A stretch of 64,000 bases of DNA from Haematococcus lacustris (GCA_030144725.1 JASKMD010000015.1:7328866-7392865); one strand, 5' to 3'. Shown: positions 34,042 to 45,785, numbered from the stretch's first letter. The notes: a model not told the origin generated them from the sequence alone. Program-made: numbers and translations.

Positions 34042-34880
34042 ATGTCGGGTTGGTTGAGCCGGGAGGAACCACAAGCGCCGGCTGTACTTGCCCTGGAAAC
34101 GTTCGGAGTCCACCACGCTATTGCGAAGCACTTTCACAGCGCACTTGCGCTGCGCGATGTTGTAAGAGCGGCCGACACTTTTTCGTTTACAGGGAATCTG
34201 GCATAGTGGGCGTGTAGCAGCCGCGCGGTGCTACGTCAATCGCACACGTCCCGCCACCGCTGAAAAGTGTACATGGCTTTACAGGGTATGATTGACAGTG
34301 CAGCCGCACAAAACTGCAGCATTCATCAGCAGGCATTGGCCACGTATCTCGATCGTGCTCTCGCACGAGAGGTGAAGCGACTGTCTGCTCAGCAAGGAAA
34401 GGGCTGCACACCTCAGAAGTAGGGGGAGGGGGAGGGGTGAGGAAGGGGGCAACGAAACTTCTCAAGCCAATTGCATGGCTGCACCACTTGCTCAGATAAG
34501 CTGTGGCGCATGATGACATTACGGAAATTGCCGGTAGGATATTAAATTAGTGAAATTGCCGGTAGCACATTGGCAGGTCCAATAGCGGTGTTGACTTGAC
34601 AAGCTGGCTTGAGAGAATCTGCAGCCTGACTTCAGAGGGACCTGCCACACATACGACAGCAAGACGCGTGAGAATTCACTTAAGCTGCACACAATACTGC
34701 TGCTGCAAGAATGGACGGGAAGGTAAGTAGCTGGTGGAGAGAAAGAAAGGATGGGAAAGCAACCTTACGGCCTATAGTTACATCCACAAACAGCCACTGT
34801 CGTTGACTTGGTTGGGCGAGAAGGGCCACAGTTCAGATACTTCATTCCGCATCTGTTGTTACACTCAATTTTTTACATAA
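34042..34880 (+). CDS. Small hypothetical protein, four-exon candidate
   Basis: Exon 34042-34161 encodes 40 residues (MSGWLSREEPQAPAVLALET...LALRDV) and ends at a good donor GTAAGA. Exon 34333-34371 adds ALATYLDRALARE with matching phase 0 and donor GTGAAG. A third, 34625-34722, reads PDFRGTCHTYDSKTRENSLK and ends at GTAAGT in phase 2. A last exon 34832-34880 reaches a stop, for 101 residues in total. The first two exons look protein-like and lie in a CpG-rich stretch typical of gene starts here; the last two rest only on phase. A short upstream ATG frame at 34034 overlaps the start. Convergent with PSBR. I do not recognise the family. Confidence 0.4.
34859..34863 (-). terminator. Candidate poly(A) signal TGTAA for PSBR
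   Basis: TGTAA, the usual volvocalean polyadenylation signal, occurs on the minus strand 200 bases after the PSBR stop. It lies within the candidate last exon of the convergent small gene, so the two 3' ends would overlap. Confidence 0.4.
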
Positions 34881-35062
34881 CAAAAATAGCCGACACCTGC
34901 AAATAGGGCGACCGCAGTCACGAGCTCACTGTCTGGCTGCTGCTGCTCATCACAAAAGCTTGATACCTGGACATTTCACGAGAAGCCTGGCTGCCAAGCT
35001 ATCACGAGCTATCCTGCTCACATCCCCTCAGCTAAAGCATGCAGTTGCTGCACAATCACTGC

Positions 35063-36007
35063 TTATGAGCCAATCTGTGAGGTGCTGACAATGAGCGAGA
35101 CTCCCACAGCGAGCAGCACTGTGACCAGGCCAGCCCTGCAGAGCACATACACGCCACGAATATTAGCTACAGCAGACTAGCAGTGCACCAGATGTAGTCA
35201 TGGTTAGCGTGACGGCTTCATGATGCAACGTGCCACACATAGGTTGCAGGCTGTATTTCAGTAGCTGGAATGAGCTTGAAGCAGCAGCAAGACACCTCGT
35301 CGCATTTACTGCATTTACTGTAAATATGTTTATGCAACTACTGACCATGCCACTACTGTAATGCAACTACTGACCATGCCAGAAGGCCCTTTGTGCCCAG
35401 CTTGTACGCGTCGCCAGACGATGTCCACTGGTCAGGGGTGTAGATGGGGGAGTAGCCGTCCACGTTTGCGCCATACTTGCTCTCAAAGCGGTACACGCCG
35501 TAGCCCTGCACAAACGTGATATAAGATCGCTAGGCGCAGTGGGGCGTGCTGATAGTGCAAATATACAGCTTCTGCCTCTAATCGTCGGCAAGCTGAGTAG
35601 CGGACGGCTCAGCAATAGCTATCCCAACTGACCTTGCCCTTGCGCCCCTGAGAATCAACCCAGTCCTTCTTTCCCATGAAGCGCGACCTGCCCATCAGGT
35701 TCTGCTTGATAACGGGGTCCTCAATGCTGTTCAAGCCCTGCTTGTTGATGTCGACCTTGCCGCTGGAGGCCACTGGTCGCACGGTCTGGCGGGTAGACCT
35801 GCAGTAGAGGCAAGGCACGAGTTCACGGGCAAAGAAGGGCGTCGACGTGCTTTGCGTGAAGTAGATTTAGCCACGTCCACTAAGAAAACGCTGGCCGTGC
35901 TGAGAAGAGCTGTGTGCAATCGTCTGCCTGCAGCTTGCCGCAATGGCGCCCCACCTCAGCGGGGCAATGCCCTTCACAGCCAGACTCTTTTGAGCGACAG
36001 CGGCCAT
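35063..36007 (-). CDS. PSBR: PsbR, photosystem II 10 kDa polypeptide
   Basis: Four exons on the minus strand: 36007-35955, 35798-35633, 35505-35375 and 35135-35063, with GT..AG introns and split codons AG|G and TG|G, give exactly 140 residues. The first about 30 residues ([20 protein letters not shown]) form a chloroplast transit peptide. The mature part has [28 protein letters not shown] and [20 protein letters not shown] followed by [12 protein letters not shown], then a single membrane helix ([18 protein letters not shown]) near the C-terminus. PsbR is a nuclear-encoded thylakoid protein that helps assemble the oxygen-evolving complex on the lumenal side of photosystem II. The start is followed by a typical transit sequence and sits in a CpG-rich stretch. 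Length fits the family. Confidence 0.95.
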
Positions 36008-37843
36008 GGTGACAGGCTACTGAGTTCGACGGACGTTGGTGCGGTACGTGCAGAACTGACAGCTTTCGAGGCGTGAGGCCGCTTGAGATCGCGCTTTGGT
36101 GTGAGATGCAAAGTTGCTGATGATTTGCTGGCTACTTGGTTCAAAGTATGCCCAGATGCTGGACTCGGTATCGGTGCATCAGAGCAAGTGAATATGCAGC
36201 TGTGCTGGTAGCCTGACCTCCAGCCGAGGAATTATAAGCACACCCCGAGCTGGGCTAGATGCGGCTGCGAGACAGGCCACCAAGAACAGCACCAGCCTGC
36301 GCCTAAGTGATGTATGGCATGCAGTGTTCATACAGCGTCAGTGATGCATAATTGCATGTAATAGTACGCAATTACATGTGATTACACGCGCAACTTTGTA
36401 TCTTTGTAAGTCTATCACACAGCCGCATCACTGTGCAGTGTGCGTGGGGGTCCTTCTCGGACAGAACACCATCTCACTTGAAACTTCTGATGTGTTGGGC
36501 TCTCATTTGTATTAGATGCCACTTATGCCCCGCCGGTACTCTGCTGCCCGGTGCAACCTCTGCCTGGCCTAGGGCAGCCGGTCGTTCACTAGCTTGTAGC
36601 CCTGCATAATCTCCTTGACAGGGGTTGCTGCACATCCCTAGAGACCGTTGCGCACTCTCCCCAGGAGAGCTTGGGGTGATGGCACTGGGCCTGGAGTCGC
36701 GGACCTCTCATGCACTCGACCAATGCGACCACCAGCACGCAAAACTCCTTACACAAACCTGCTTACATTGTTATTCTCGAACATTTTACGTGGCACATGC
36801 CTGCCAACTTCGACAAGCAGTGCAGCCTTGAGCGTTCATCTGTCCCTAGTAAGTTCAGTGAAAACACATTCCTTGCCATCTGCCATGTCATGCGTAAATC
36901 GAGGATCACACTATAATCACTGAGTAGACCTCCCAACCACACCTGGCACTGCTTACCCAGCCTGCGCTAGTGTACACATTCAACTCCCTCAGACAGAGGT
37001 GCGCAAACAAGGTCACTCTCCCTTGGACTTCCTACACTGCAGCTACACCGCTGCCTGGCAGCCTCAGGGACCATGATACAGAGGCCCATGACTGTGCCTC
37101 GAGTGCTTGTGTCGTGGACATCTACCATCTGTCTGATCTGTCTGCTCCAAGCCTGCCTCTACTAGACCTTCTAACATTACACAGCAAGCATGCCGCACAG
37201 CTGCACACCGGAGCTGCACGAGCAAGGTCGTCTGCACCAGCACCAGCACTGGCACCAGCGCCACCAACACTGGTGACTGCCACTCTGCCAGTAGCCTCCT
37301 CACATGTTGCCGAGTCAGGCCTCCCACCCCTGCTTGTGGCAGGGAGGCACAGGCTCCTTCACACCTGTCTCACCAGCAGCTCACCCCAGCCCTTGTCATC
37401 AGCCATGCCCAGCCATGGCTGGCTGCCCTCCAGCAAAAGACCAGAAATTGCCAACCTAGCTATCCAGCGCAGCTGTGTGTCCACATCCTGCGTCTACATT
37501 CACCTCGCTTCAGGTGAGCTCCAATACTGCCGATGTGTGCTGATGAGCATGACTTGTGCAGGCATGGCCTTGAGCCCAACTTGATACCTTCCAGCCTTCC
37601 AAAGGCAGGCCAGATGCCTGCCTGGCATGGATTAAGGCCGTAGGCTTTCCAAACCCAGCTTGAGCCTGTGCCTACCACAGTGCTTGCATGACAAGCTGAC
37701 AGAGAACACCTCCAGGGGCCGTTTCTTAAGACCACCCCTGATGCCTGCCTGAGCTTGAGCCTGCTCATTGCCTGAGCTTGGGCCTGCTCATTGCCTACGC
37801 TTGAGCCTGCCTCAGTGCCTGACGAGCTTCCCCACAGGGTGGC
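36008..37843. other. Intergenic; PSBR promoter side and RING-gene 3' side
   Basis: No gene recognised. The first about 100 bases are CpG-rich and probably hold the PSBR promoter. At about 36675-36740 the minus strand has an A-box-like TGGTCGAGTGC followed by GGTCCGCGACTCC, resembling a decayed tRNA-derived SINE. A plus-strand ORF at 36970-37584 is Ala/Pro/Ser-rich without recognisable domains. Confidence 0.4.
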
Positions 37844-40800
37844 TTACCGCACATCCATGAAGATGGGGCGGGCGGTGGGCATCTCAATCCTGACCCGGCA
37901 CAGGGGACAGATTTTGAGGTGGGGCAGGCAGCCAGAGCATACCAAGTGGCCGCATGCCAAGGCCATGTTCACCTGTCGCAGGCAAGGAGCATGACGTGGT
38001 GGGCAGGGACAGGTGGGGAGCAGGCATTACGGCTGGTGGGAGAGAGGTACTGGTCCATTTGGGTGGTGCTGGTGCAGTTGGTGCCATAGTAGATGGCTGA
38101 AAAGTGTGACCTGTTTGTCCACCTGATGCTGCTCCTGGTGGCGATGCCAAGTAGCAGCCATACGAAGCCGCTGGCTAAGCGGTGTCATAACTAACAATAA
38201 CAACCACCGCGTTGATGATAATGATGATTGTGGCATTAATTGTGTTGATGAGGGTGACTGTGGCTAAGGTGCTCTTGAGCTCTTGATGCACGAGCACACA
38301 ATAGAACAGATGCTGAGCCTGGTAGGGCCTCTCCCCAGGACCCCATCTGGTACCTGGACATGCAGTCTTACAGCAGCATACCCCCTTCTGCCATTCTTGT
38401 GCAGCGCCGCATGCATTGCTGGGTGGGTCTGAGGGCTGTTTGCCTCACCATTGCCTCCCAGCACACCAGGCAGGCTACCTTGTCCTGCATCAGAGCCTCC
38501 CGCTGCTTGCGCTCCTTGCTCAGTTGGAGACTCAACTGCAGGCAGGGTGTGGGAGCAGCATGCTCCTAAATGCGCTGCCTGCTAGTCTGCAGTGTGCCTG
38601 CTGGACACGTATGGAAGCTACATGCCCTGCTCCAAAACCAGGTGCTGACATGGCACAACCCAGCATGATGGCGGGGCATGTTGCCACCCACAATCCATAG
38701 TCCACTAACAACAGGCATTACCACTACACAGCAAATCCCAGGGGCAGCCCTCACAGCACTCTGCAGGACCTGGCTCACACATCCTTCCATGCTCCATGCA
38801 GCCCTTGTCCAAAGCCAGCGTGTACCTCCACTGCCACACAGGGCCATGGCAGTGATGATTAAGTGCCTATTCGATGCACACCTCCACAGTACCATCTCTG
38901 GTCACACTATTCACCAGGTTTGTCACACCCCCAGACTCAGCCACAGTGCAGCCCATGGGCCCAGGCATGGCCCATGAGCACACAGCCGGCACCCACCTCC
39001 GCGATGCGTGGCTGCAGCTCACGGTTCTTGCGCGCTGTGGAGTGTGCGTCCTGCTGCCACTCCAGAGCCTCTCGCTCCAGCGCCTCATACCGGGCCTGCA
39101 CACCAGGCACTGCACATGAGGCTTAACACACCAGGCAGCACAGTACCTTACATCCTTACACAATCATGCTGCCAATGGCTAGCCAAGTGCCAGAGCGGCG
39201 AGGCATGGCACGAGTCTATGGCCACATGTGTTACAGTAATGCCAGCAAGCGAATGCCATGCAATGATGGTGATGGTGGGTAAAGCTGCATGGCTCCAGTG
39301 CCTTAGTTCAAGTGCCTGAATGCTGACATTGTGGTAGGAACACTCAAGCTCCCAGCACACCGTTCGCTGTGTCTCTACTGCACAGCTGTGTTTTGACTGC
39401 ACTAGCATTGCTGATCTGTTGTGTGCTTCCCCACACTTGCACTGTGTTGGTAATCACTGTCCTGGATATCCCAAGGACGGCACTGGCCTGGCTAGCGTTG
39501 TACCTCCCCTCCTCTGCCTTCTGCTACTTTGCTATTGCTGCAAGAAGTCAGGTTGCCGCTGCCAGTCAGGTAATAGACGACTCCCACAACGCTCAGTTTC
39601 CTGTTCCTGTTTCCTGTGGTGTGCTGCACCAATGCTGGTAGCACATGGGTGCGCCCATACTCCCCTGATGATGCTGACCCTGGCAGTGAAAGCCATCCTG
39701 CATGCCACCCTCGTAACACCCATTCTGCTACAAAGCCGCTCAAACCGCGGGTTATGGGTCAGCTCCACTGGCTTAAGCTTCCCTCACGGATCTAGAGTAA
39801 GGCACTGATGATGCCGCGTCTGGCCAAGCCCTGGCAGCTGGCATGGAGCCGTGTCAGCTGGCAAGGCTGAGGAGCAGCAGGTAAGGGGCACACCTGCCAC
39901 TCAGCGCGCTCTTTGCGGAGAAGCACCAGCTCAGAGGTCAGGGTGTCGCACTGTGCACATGTCTGCAGGTCAGCCATCAGGCACCCAGTCTCAGCATCAT
40001 GCAGGGCGTGGCACAACTTGAGCAACGCAGGGCCACCATTGCCTTCACCGTGCATCGACAGGCTGGAGCACAAGGGTTGTGCAGCAGCAGCTGCAGGCTG
40101 GTGGCCCGCAGAAGCACCCCTCTGCCACTTACACCTTCTGAGTTTTAGCATCACCCAACGATGTGGTACTGATGCATCAGCCTGCCTAACACATGCATAA
40201 GGAGAGGTCTGACCTGTGACATGGAGGAGTGGCCAGTGTGGTTGTGAGAATGGCTGCCATGCTCCACTGATGCCTGGGGATGCACGGTGTCACTGGGATC
40301 CTCCAGTAGGAAGCTGAGGAGGCCGGCATACTGCGGCAGCACAACACTGCAACCAGGGCTCGCACTCACTCAAGTCATGGTAGGAGTGTATGGCTAACTA
40401 AAGTGAGCATTTGCCTGTCAGTCCCGGCGCTACTAGACAAATGCTCACCTCAATGGGCAAGGAGCCTGCCTTCTGTGGAGACGGAGATTCAATACCCGTC
40501 AGGTCAATCACTTCTACATCATGGCCGCTGCGAGGACCTGTCTTGCCCAGGCGCTTGGCAGCTGCCCCTCGGCACACGTGATTGTCCGGCGCCACGTCCG
40601 GAGCCGTCAAGGACAGAGCCGGCTGGAGAGTATCGCCTAGGCGTAGTGACAATGCTCCCTGCTGTTGCTGCTGTCGTCGGTAATGCTCGTGGCCTTGTCC
40701 ATCTTCGTAGCGCTGCAGGTCATCACAATGCCAGACGCTGATGTGTAAATCAGCGCTGACCCCAAACAGCAACGTTTGCTATCTGCCGGTATCTGCTGGC

Positions 40801-40973
40801 GCACAACACGGTGTCGTAGAAGCTGCCACTGACCACAACATCGGTATCCGGACACTGGCAATACCACAGCTCGCGATTACAAGAGACCGCGGGCTTCCAG
40901 TGGAGCTGGCGTTCGGGCTAACCTAACTAGAGCTATTGGCACGAACACCACCCACCCGCTTGGTACGAGCCAT
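37844..40973 (-). CDS. C3HC4 RING-finger protein with SUMO-interacting-type motif and coiled coil
   Basis: Six well-supported minus-strand exons: about 40750-40449, 40330-40214, 40097-39894, 39095-38997, 38535-38449 and 37972-37844 (stop), all joining in phase 0. A start exon 40973-40957 (MARTKR, donor GTGGGT) fits by phase to an acceptor near 40745. Total is about 310-320 residues. The N-terminal exon contains DVEVIDLTGIESPSP, a hydrophobic-acidic VIDLT core typical of SUMO-interacting motifs. The middle (ELVLLRKERAEWQ, RYEALEREALEWQQD) is coiled-coil-like. The C-terminus is a RING, CLVC..CGHLVCSGC..CPLC, with C-x2-C-x10-C-x-H-x2-C-x2-C-x6-C-x2-C spacing. A SIM plus a C-terminal RING is the architecture of SUMO-targeted ubiquitin ligases such as RNF4; that function is inferred. 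Confidence 0.75.
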
Positions 40974-41198
40974 CGAGCGCACAACCTCCCACTAATACAC
41001 TGTCCCAGCACGGTTACGTTCAGAGTGCTGTGTCGTCAGAGTCGGATGCTGAAAACGCGCGATGACTATGGACCAGTACGGTATCGATATGTGCTGGCCA
41101 AGTTTGCCGCATTTGTCACACGTAGCGCGTGGCAGTGTCTTTCAAATCGATTGAGCCGAGGAGTCTCCCCACGTCTCACAGCACCCAAGGGCTACCTT
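40974..41198. promoter_or_regulatory. Divergent promoter between the RING gene and MYCBP/FAP174
   Basis: Only 225 bases separate the proposed start codons (40973 minus, 41199 plus). The interval is CpG-rich and has no TATA box that I can see. It probably drives both genes; this depends on the tentative RING-gene start. Confidence 0.45.
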
Positions 41199-41685
41199 AT
41201 GGCGGGCGTCGAGAGCCAAAAAGAGGTGTTTCGCAAATACCTTGAGAGTGCTGGGGCTATCGATGTCCTGGTGAAAGGCAAGTGTCGCCTAGTCTTCATA
41301 AAAATGTTGCTACGTCTTTGTCATGTTGACGCCAGGTTGACTTGTTGCGCGGCCCGCAGTGCTCGTATCCTTGTACGAGGAACCCGACAAACCGAAGCAG
41401 GCTATGGAGTGAGTGCGCAGCATCTAATGGAGCAGGACTGGCGCTGTGTATTTCAGCGGACATGTCGTGCCCCCCTCGCACAGGTACATTAAGACGGCCC
41501 TTGGTTCTCCTACACCTGCTGAGCACGCAGCCGTCATTGCAGAAAGAGACAGCCTGAAGAAACAGCTGGCAGAAGCCCAGAAACGCATAGAGGAACTGGA
41601 GTCTCAGGTCCGCCCTCGGCATTTGACACAAAGCAGTACAGGCAGTAGGGGACCCAGCTCAAGTACATCCGGCCCTGAACAGTAG
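41199..41685 (+). CDS. FAP174: MYCBP (AMY-1) homologue, flagellar FAP174 type
   Basis: Three exons, 41199-41277, 41360-41408 and 41484-41685, give 109 residues. Exon 1 encodes MAGVESQKEVFRKYLESAGA followed by IDVLVK; exon 2 VLVSLYEEPDKPKQAM; exon 3 EYIKTALGSPTPAEHAAV then a coiled coil (ERDSLKKQLAEAQKRIEELE) and a Ser/Gly-rich tail. The FRKYLE..G..D.L.K.LV.LYEEP.KP signature and short length are those of MYCBP. In Chlamydomonas the MYCBP orthologue FAP174 is a protein of the flagellar central apparatus that associates with an A-kinase anchoring protein. The first intron begins GC (AAAG|GCAAGT) rather than GT; the others are GT-AG. The serine-rich tail is longer than in the animal protein. Confidence 0.93.
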
Positions 41686-42897
41686 CAGGCACTTACCATA
41701 CCAGCACAAAGATTATAAGCACATGCTCATGCTATGTGTGGCAGTACTCATGTCACTAGTTCTTATGCCCAACTTGTAGCTGCGGGCTTATTGATCAATG
41801 CACCCAGTCACTTTCATACGAAGACCGGGCAGCACTGTCTGGCCTGGCAGCCTTAGGGTCAAGCACCTGCTTTGTTTTGTGTCCTACACCCAAGACAGCG
41901 ATCATGTGGGTGGAAGTCACCCATGTACACCCATGTTACCGTTGTACATCAACTGATGACCTGCAGAGAGAGGCCTGAGGAGATGTACCGCCAGGCCTTG
42001 CTTTGTACCCTCACTTTCACTACTGGGTCTCTGGAAGGGATGCTTGACGTGGCTGCTACCAGGTGCAGAATCAGCAGGCACGGGAGCTACTTGGTCAAGG
42101 GTGTCACTGCTTTGAGCTGGGAAATGCTTTATTGAAGATATGTATGTCAGAAAACTGACCATCTTTGTTGTACACGGTCAATCATTGCATGAGCTGGTGT
42201 AAAAAAACTGTGGCTGGATGCTGGTCGCTGGGATTTGATGTTGAGGGGGAGGGGAGAGGGTTCAGGCGACAACCCTGCTCAAGCCACCGTCACACATGCA
42301 CCACGCGACGCACATGACAGGGCAGGTGCATGGCCACCTGGTCACCCCTCCCATTGAACCACCAACCCCCCTAACGATAAGGGACAACGGCTTTTCCGGA
42401 CTCGTTTCTGCACCGATTCACACGCGGATTGTAGCGTCGGAGAGCGGCTGCGCTGAGGCACACGCTGAGCCGGTAGGGCATGTTGCCGGGTATCCGACCC
42501 TACCAAGCCTGCGGACTTGATGTACGTTGACCCAGTAGCAGTGAGTCTCTTTTTAACGCGATGGATAGTGCGCGATGTGTTAGGAGCCCGACCCCATGTC
42601 CAACATGACAACCAACATGCGCTGGCTCAGGGGCTCTGAAACTTGGAGGAGACCACAGTAGGAGCACAGCAGTGGCAGCTGCATCAATCCCTTGTGGATT
42701 AGGCTCCAAAAGGTGGGGAAACACTCTGCCATGCTGCCCAACCTGCTGATGCCCGTATGACGACCATCGGACTCAATCGGATTCTCCAGCCCTGCGTCAC
42801 TGGCTAGGGAACTTAGCTGTGGACCCCCTGCCAAGTTCTCAACTATTGCTGAGTATTGCAAATAGTGTTTTTACCTACGTGTGTACGTGCTAGCAGG
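41686..42897. other. Intergenic; MYCBP 3' region and a CpG-rich stretch
   Basis: TGTAA at 42198-42202 is a possible poly(A) signal for MYCBP, about 510 bases after its stop. A CpG-rich block at about 42360-42600 precedes the next plus-strand gene by about 300 bases and probably marks its promoter. No coding segment recognised. Confidence 0.4.
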
Positions 42898-44379
42898 ATG
42901 CCTGCATCCAAGTATCACCCCTACAAGGGGAAGGGAGGGCATGCTGCCCGCTGTGCTGTGTGTGTGACGTGTACACCAACTGGCCATGCTGGCTGGGTGG
43001 AGATCCATGTGGAGGGGGAGGCAGCTTTCTACAGATCCGGATGCAGGCACACAGCCATCGGCCAGGTCACAGCCCAGATGGTTGATGTCATCACAGCTTG
43101 CAAAAACCTGAAGCCGTCACAGGTTCCGTTGGCCCATAGAACTTGCGCTGAGGCTGCTGCAGCTGCGCATGCTGTGTGCCAGCGGCTGCGGGGGCAGGAG
43201 CCAGCCAGCCAGCTCCAGCCCATGCCCCGTCTCAGCTCCACACCCACGCAAGCACCTGCACAGCCTGGGCCAGCCCATGCGACCTGCCCCCACCATCTCC
43301 CAGACCAACCACCCTTGCACCCATCACAGTCCCAGCTGCAGGGGTCCAGCCAGCACCACCCGGCCCTGCCGGCACTGATGCACCTACCGGGGCTCTCCAT
43401 CCTCACTAGGCCTGCCACCAACCCTGTGACCTCACCTGCCGTGGAGCAACAGCCCATCATGTGAGTGCCCCTGCTGGATGATGGGCTGACATGGCAAGCC
43501 AGCTGAACAACATCAGTTGCACACTCAAGTTGCAGGCTGATTCCACCCATTCCACCTAGCACCCTTGTGAAAGCACCACTCGTCACACTCCTGTATGTTG
43601 TGTCATGCAGACACACCACTGAGGAGCAGGACGAGCAGACCATGCCCCCAAGCATGCCCAAGCAGCAGCAGGACTGGGCCACCGCAAGGTGCGCTTTACA
43701 CTCCTTAGCCCTGACTTGCACAAGCCCTGCCTTGCACCAGCCTTGCCCTGGCTATGGCCATAGCCTGACCTTCGCTGAACTGCCTTGCCCTTCTTTGCTC
43801 CTTTGGTCCTTTGGCTGCAGGTCAATTGCTGCTGCAGTTCTCCAGCAGATACAGCAAGTACCCGCACTGTTGCGCCTTCTGCGGTCACAGCCTGATAGCA
43901 AGGTGACGCTACAGTTGGAGCTGAGCACACGGGAGGTAGAGCTTTGCAGTGCTCCACAGCGGGATGCACATGCCTTTGCATCATCCATCCCCGGCTCTAT
44001 GAGCATGCACAGCTGCTTCTTTCCTGCTGCAGGGATCCAGGTTGAGTGGTCAGAGACTGCATGTGCATGTGCCCAATGCATGACCCCCGCACCAAGGGGT
44101 GTGTGCATGAGGCCCTCCATCACAAAGCCCTTTGTAGCCATGCCCATGTTCGATCAGAAGAGGGATGACAAGCACTGGGACGATGAGTGCCTCACCCTTC
44201 TGTGCTCATTTGCACCAGATAGCGTGAAGCAGCTGTGCACCTTGGGCAAGAAGCTGAGCGTGAAAATGTTAAACGAGTATTGCAAGGCAGTGGGGTTGTA
44301 TGTGCCAGCCAACACCTTGCGTGCTGACCTACGGTACATGGTACTGGAGCATCTCAATGGGCAGGCAGAGTGGGATTGA
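42898..44379 (+). CDS. Orphan protein, Cys-rich N-terminus and SAP-like C-terminus
   Basis: Three exons, 42898-43460, 43611-43688 and 43821-44379, total exactly 1200 bases (399 residues), with GT..AG introns both in phase 2. The N-terminus MPASKYHPYKGKGGHAARCA continues through a Cys/His cluster (CAVCVTC..GC.H), then a Pro/Gln/His-rich linker (about residues 95-190). The C-terminal half has a Cys pair (CACAQC), a short charged segment (FDQKRDDKHWDDECL), and a helix pair LSVKMLNEYCKAVGLYVPAN followed by TLRADLRYMVLEHL. That pair resembles SAP/LEM-like nucleic-acid-binding folds, though this is only shape similarity. I do not recognise the family. TGTAA follows the stop by 8 bases, probably too close to be the poly(A) signal. 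Confidence 0.65.
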
Positions 44380-45785
44380 GCTGGCTGTGTAAGGTGACGT
44401 TGAGAAATCTGGGCTCCATGCGTAAAGTGTACCGCAGTGTACCGCAGCGGAGAACTCTGCATCCCGCGTTGTGGGTGTTGTTAGGCAGCACTTGAAAGGC
44501 CCATCGCGCAGAGCGGAACCGTTCGCGTGCCTGGCAGACTGCCGGTCACCGTGGGTGCCAGCAGCTCGGGCGCGCAGACGCAAGCGCGGCGCAGAGATAA
44601 GGCATTTCGCGTTAAAATGACAACTCAACTCTCACCAGGCACGCCGCAAAGTCAAATGTCCCTTACGTGGTGGTTCAATGGGAGGGGTGACCACCTGCAA
44701 GGATGTCTTCTCCTTCAAACCCAGCAGCAGGCGGTGCCTGGCTGCCTCAGCCTCACACTCGTACTAAACAAGGGCTGGCTTGAAAAACTTGCGAACTAAG
44801 GTCTGCATTTTGGTATGACCTAGTGGATGCTGTTGGCTGCGCCTCCAACCCGCTCCAGCCTGGCCTAGCCCAGGCTGCCAAGCTTGTACAGCTTGACAAA
44901 CTGCTCTGCATCATGTTGTTGATATGTGAGTGGGATGGCCCTGGGTATCTGAAGCATGAATGAGGGGAAGGTGTGACATGGGAGCAGATCCTGCAACCCT
45001 TGCCTGACTCTAGCAGACCAACAACCTACATGTGCAGGAACTACAACAGCTCGAGCTACAGCCAACAATACGATCATGAAAGCATGAAAAGGAGGAGGCC
45101 TAGCTCATGCAACACTATGAGTTTTGCTAACGATTTGCATACATGCATTAGAAAGCCGCGAAGGCATGTGCATCTGCAGCGCCAATAGGGTTGCAGTCAA
45201 GGTCAGGGTCAGGGCAGCCTAGTACATACAACACCATCACATGGAGCACGTGGCCACAGCAGATTAAGCTGTCCGCACTTGCTGGGGTTACCCGGCATAA
45301 CTACAAGCGATTGAGAGATCGAGCACCCAGAGCCAAGCAGCAGTAGTGTGTGTGTCATGAGTTACAGTGCGTGAATACTTCATTTTTGTCATGACTGATG
45401 TCAAGATGCTGTGATCTGGTTGCTGCGAGCCTTCTCTAATACACTGTCCCGCCGTGGCTGGTAACCCAGCCCAGGTAGCACAGAGTGCCCATGGACATGC
45501 CCTGCGAGTCAAGTACCTGGGTGTGTGCTAGGCATGAGCCACACGGCTCCGGTGGGTACACCCCCATTGAACCCAATCATATGCACCCAACAGCAAGCAT
45601 GGCTCGGGTAGGTAATCCTGACGCCAGCGCTGGCAAAGGGTGTGGCCAAACCCACCGTACCAGGCTGGTGGGTAATCCTGCTCTGGCATACATGGAAGAA
45701 AACGTTTATTGAACCCGGCCCATGAGGCTTGCATCTTGGAGCTCCAAAGCCTCCTAGTGGGGCCGCAGGGCAGTGCCGGCTACAT
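44380..45785. other. Intergenic; small CpG-rich ORF of unknown status
   Basis: A CpG-rich stretch at about 44470-44640 contains an ATG at 44617 opening a short frame (MTTQLSPGTPQSQMSLTWWF) that stops at 44799. It may be a small gene, a 5' exon of the downstream OPR-like gene, or chance. The rest is TG/CA-rich with no recognised feature. Confidence 0.3.

Noticed and set aside
36970..37584. Plus-strand 204-codon Ala/Pro/Ser ORF as a gene
   Set aside because: No domain, no CpG-rich start and no splice partners; kept only as an unassigned ORF in the intergenic description.
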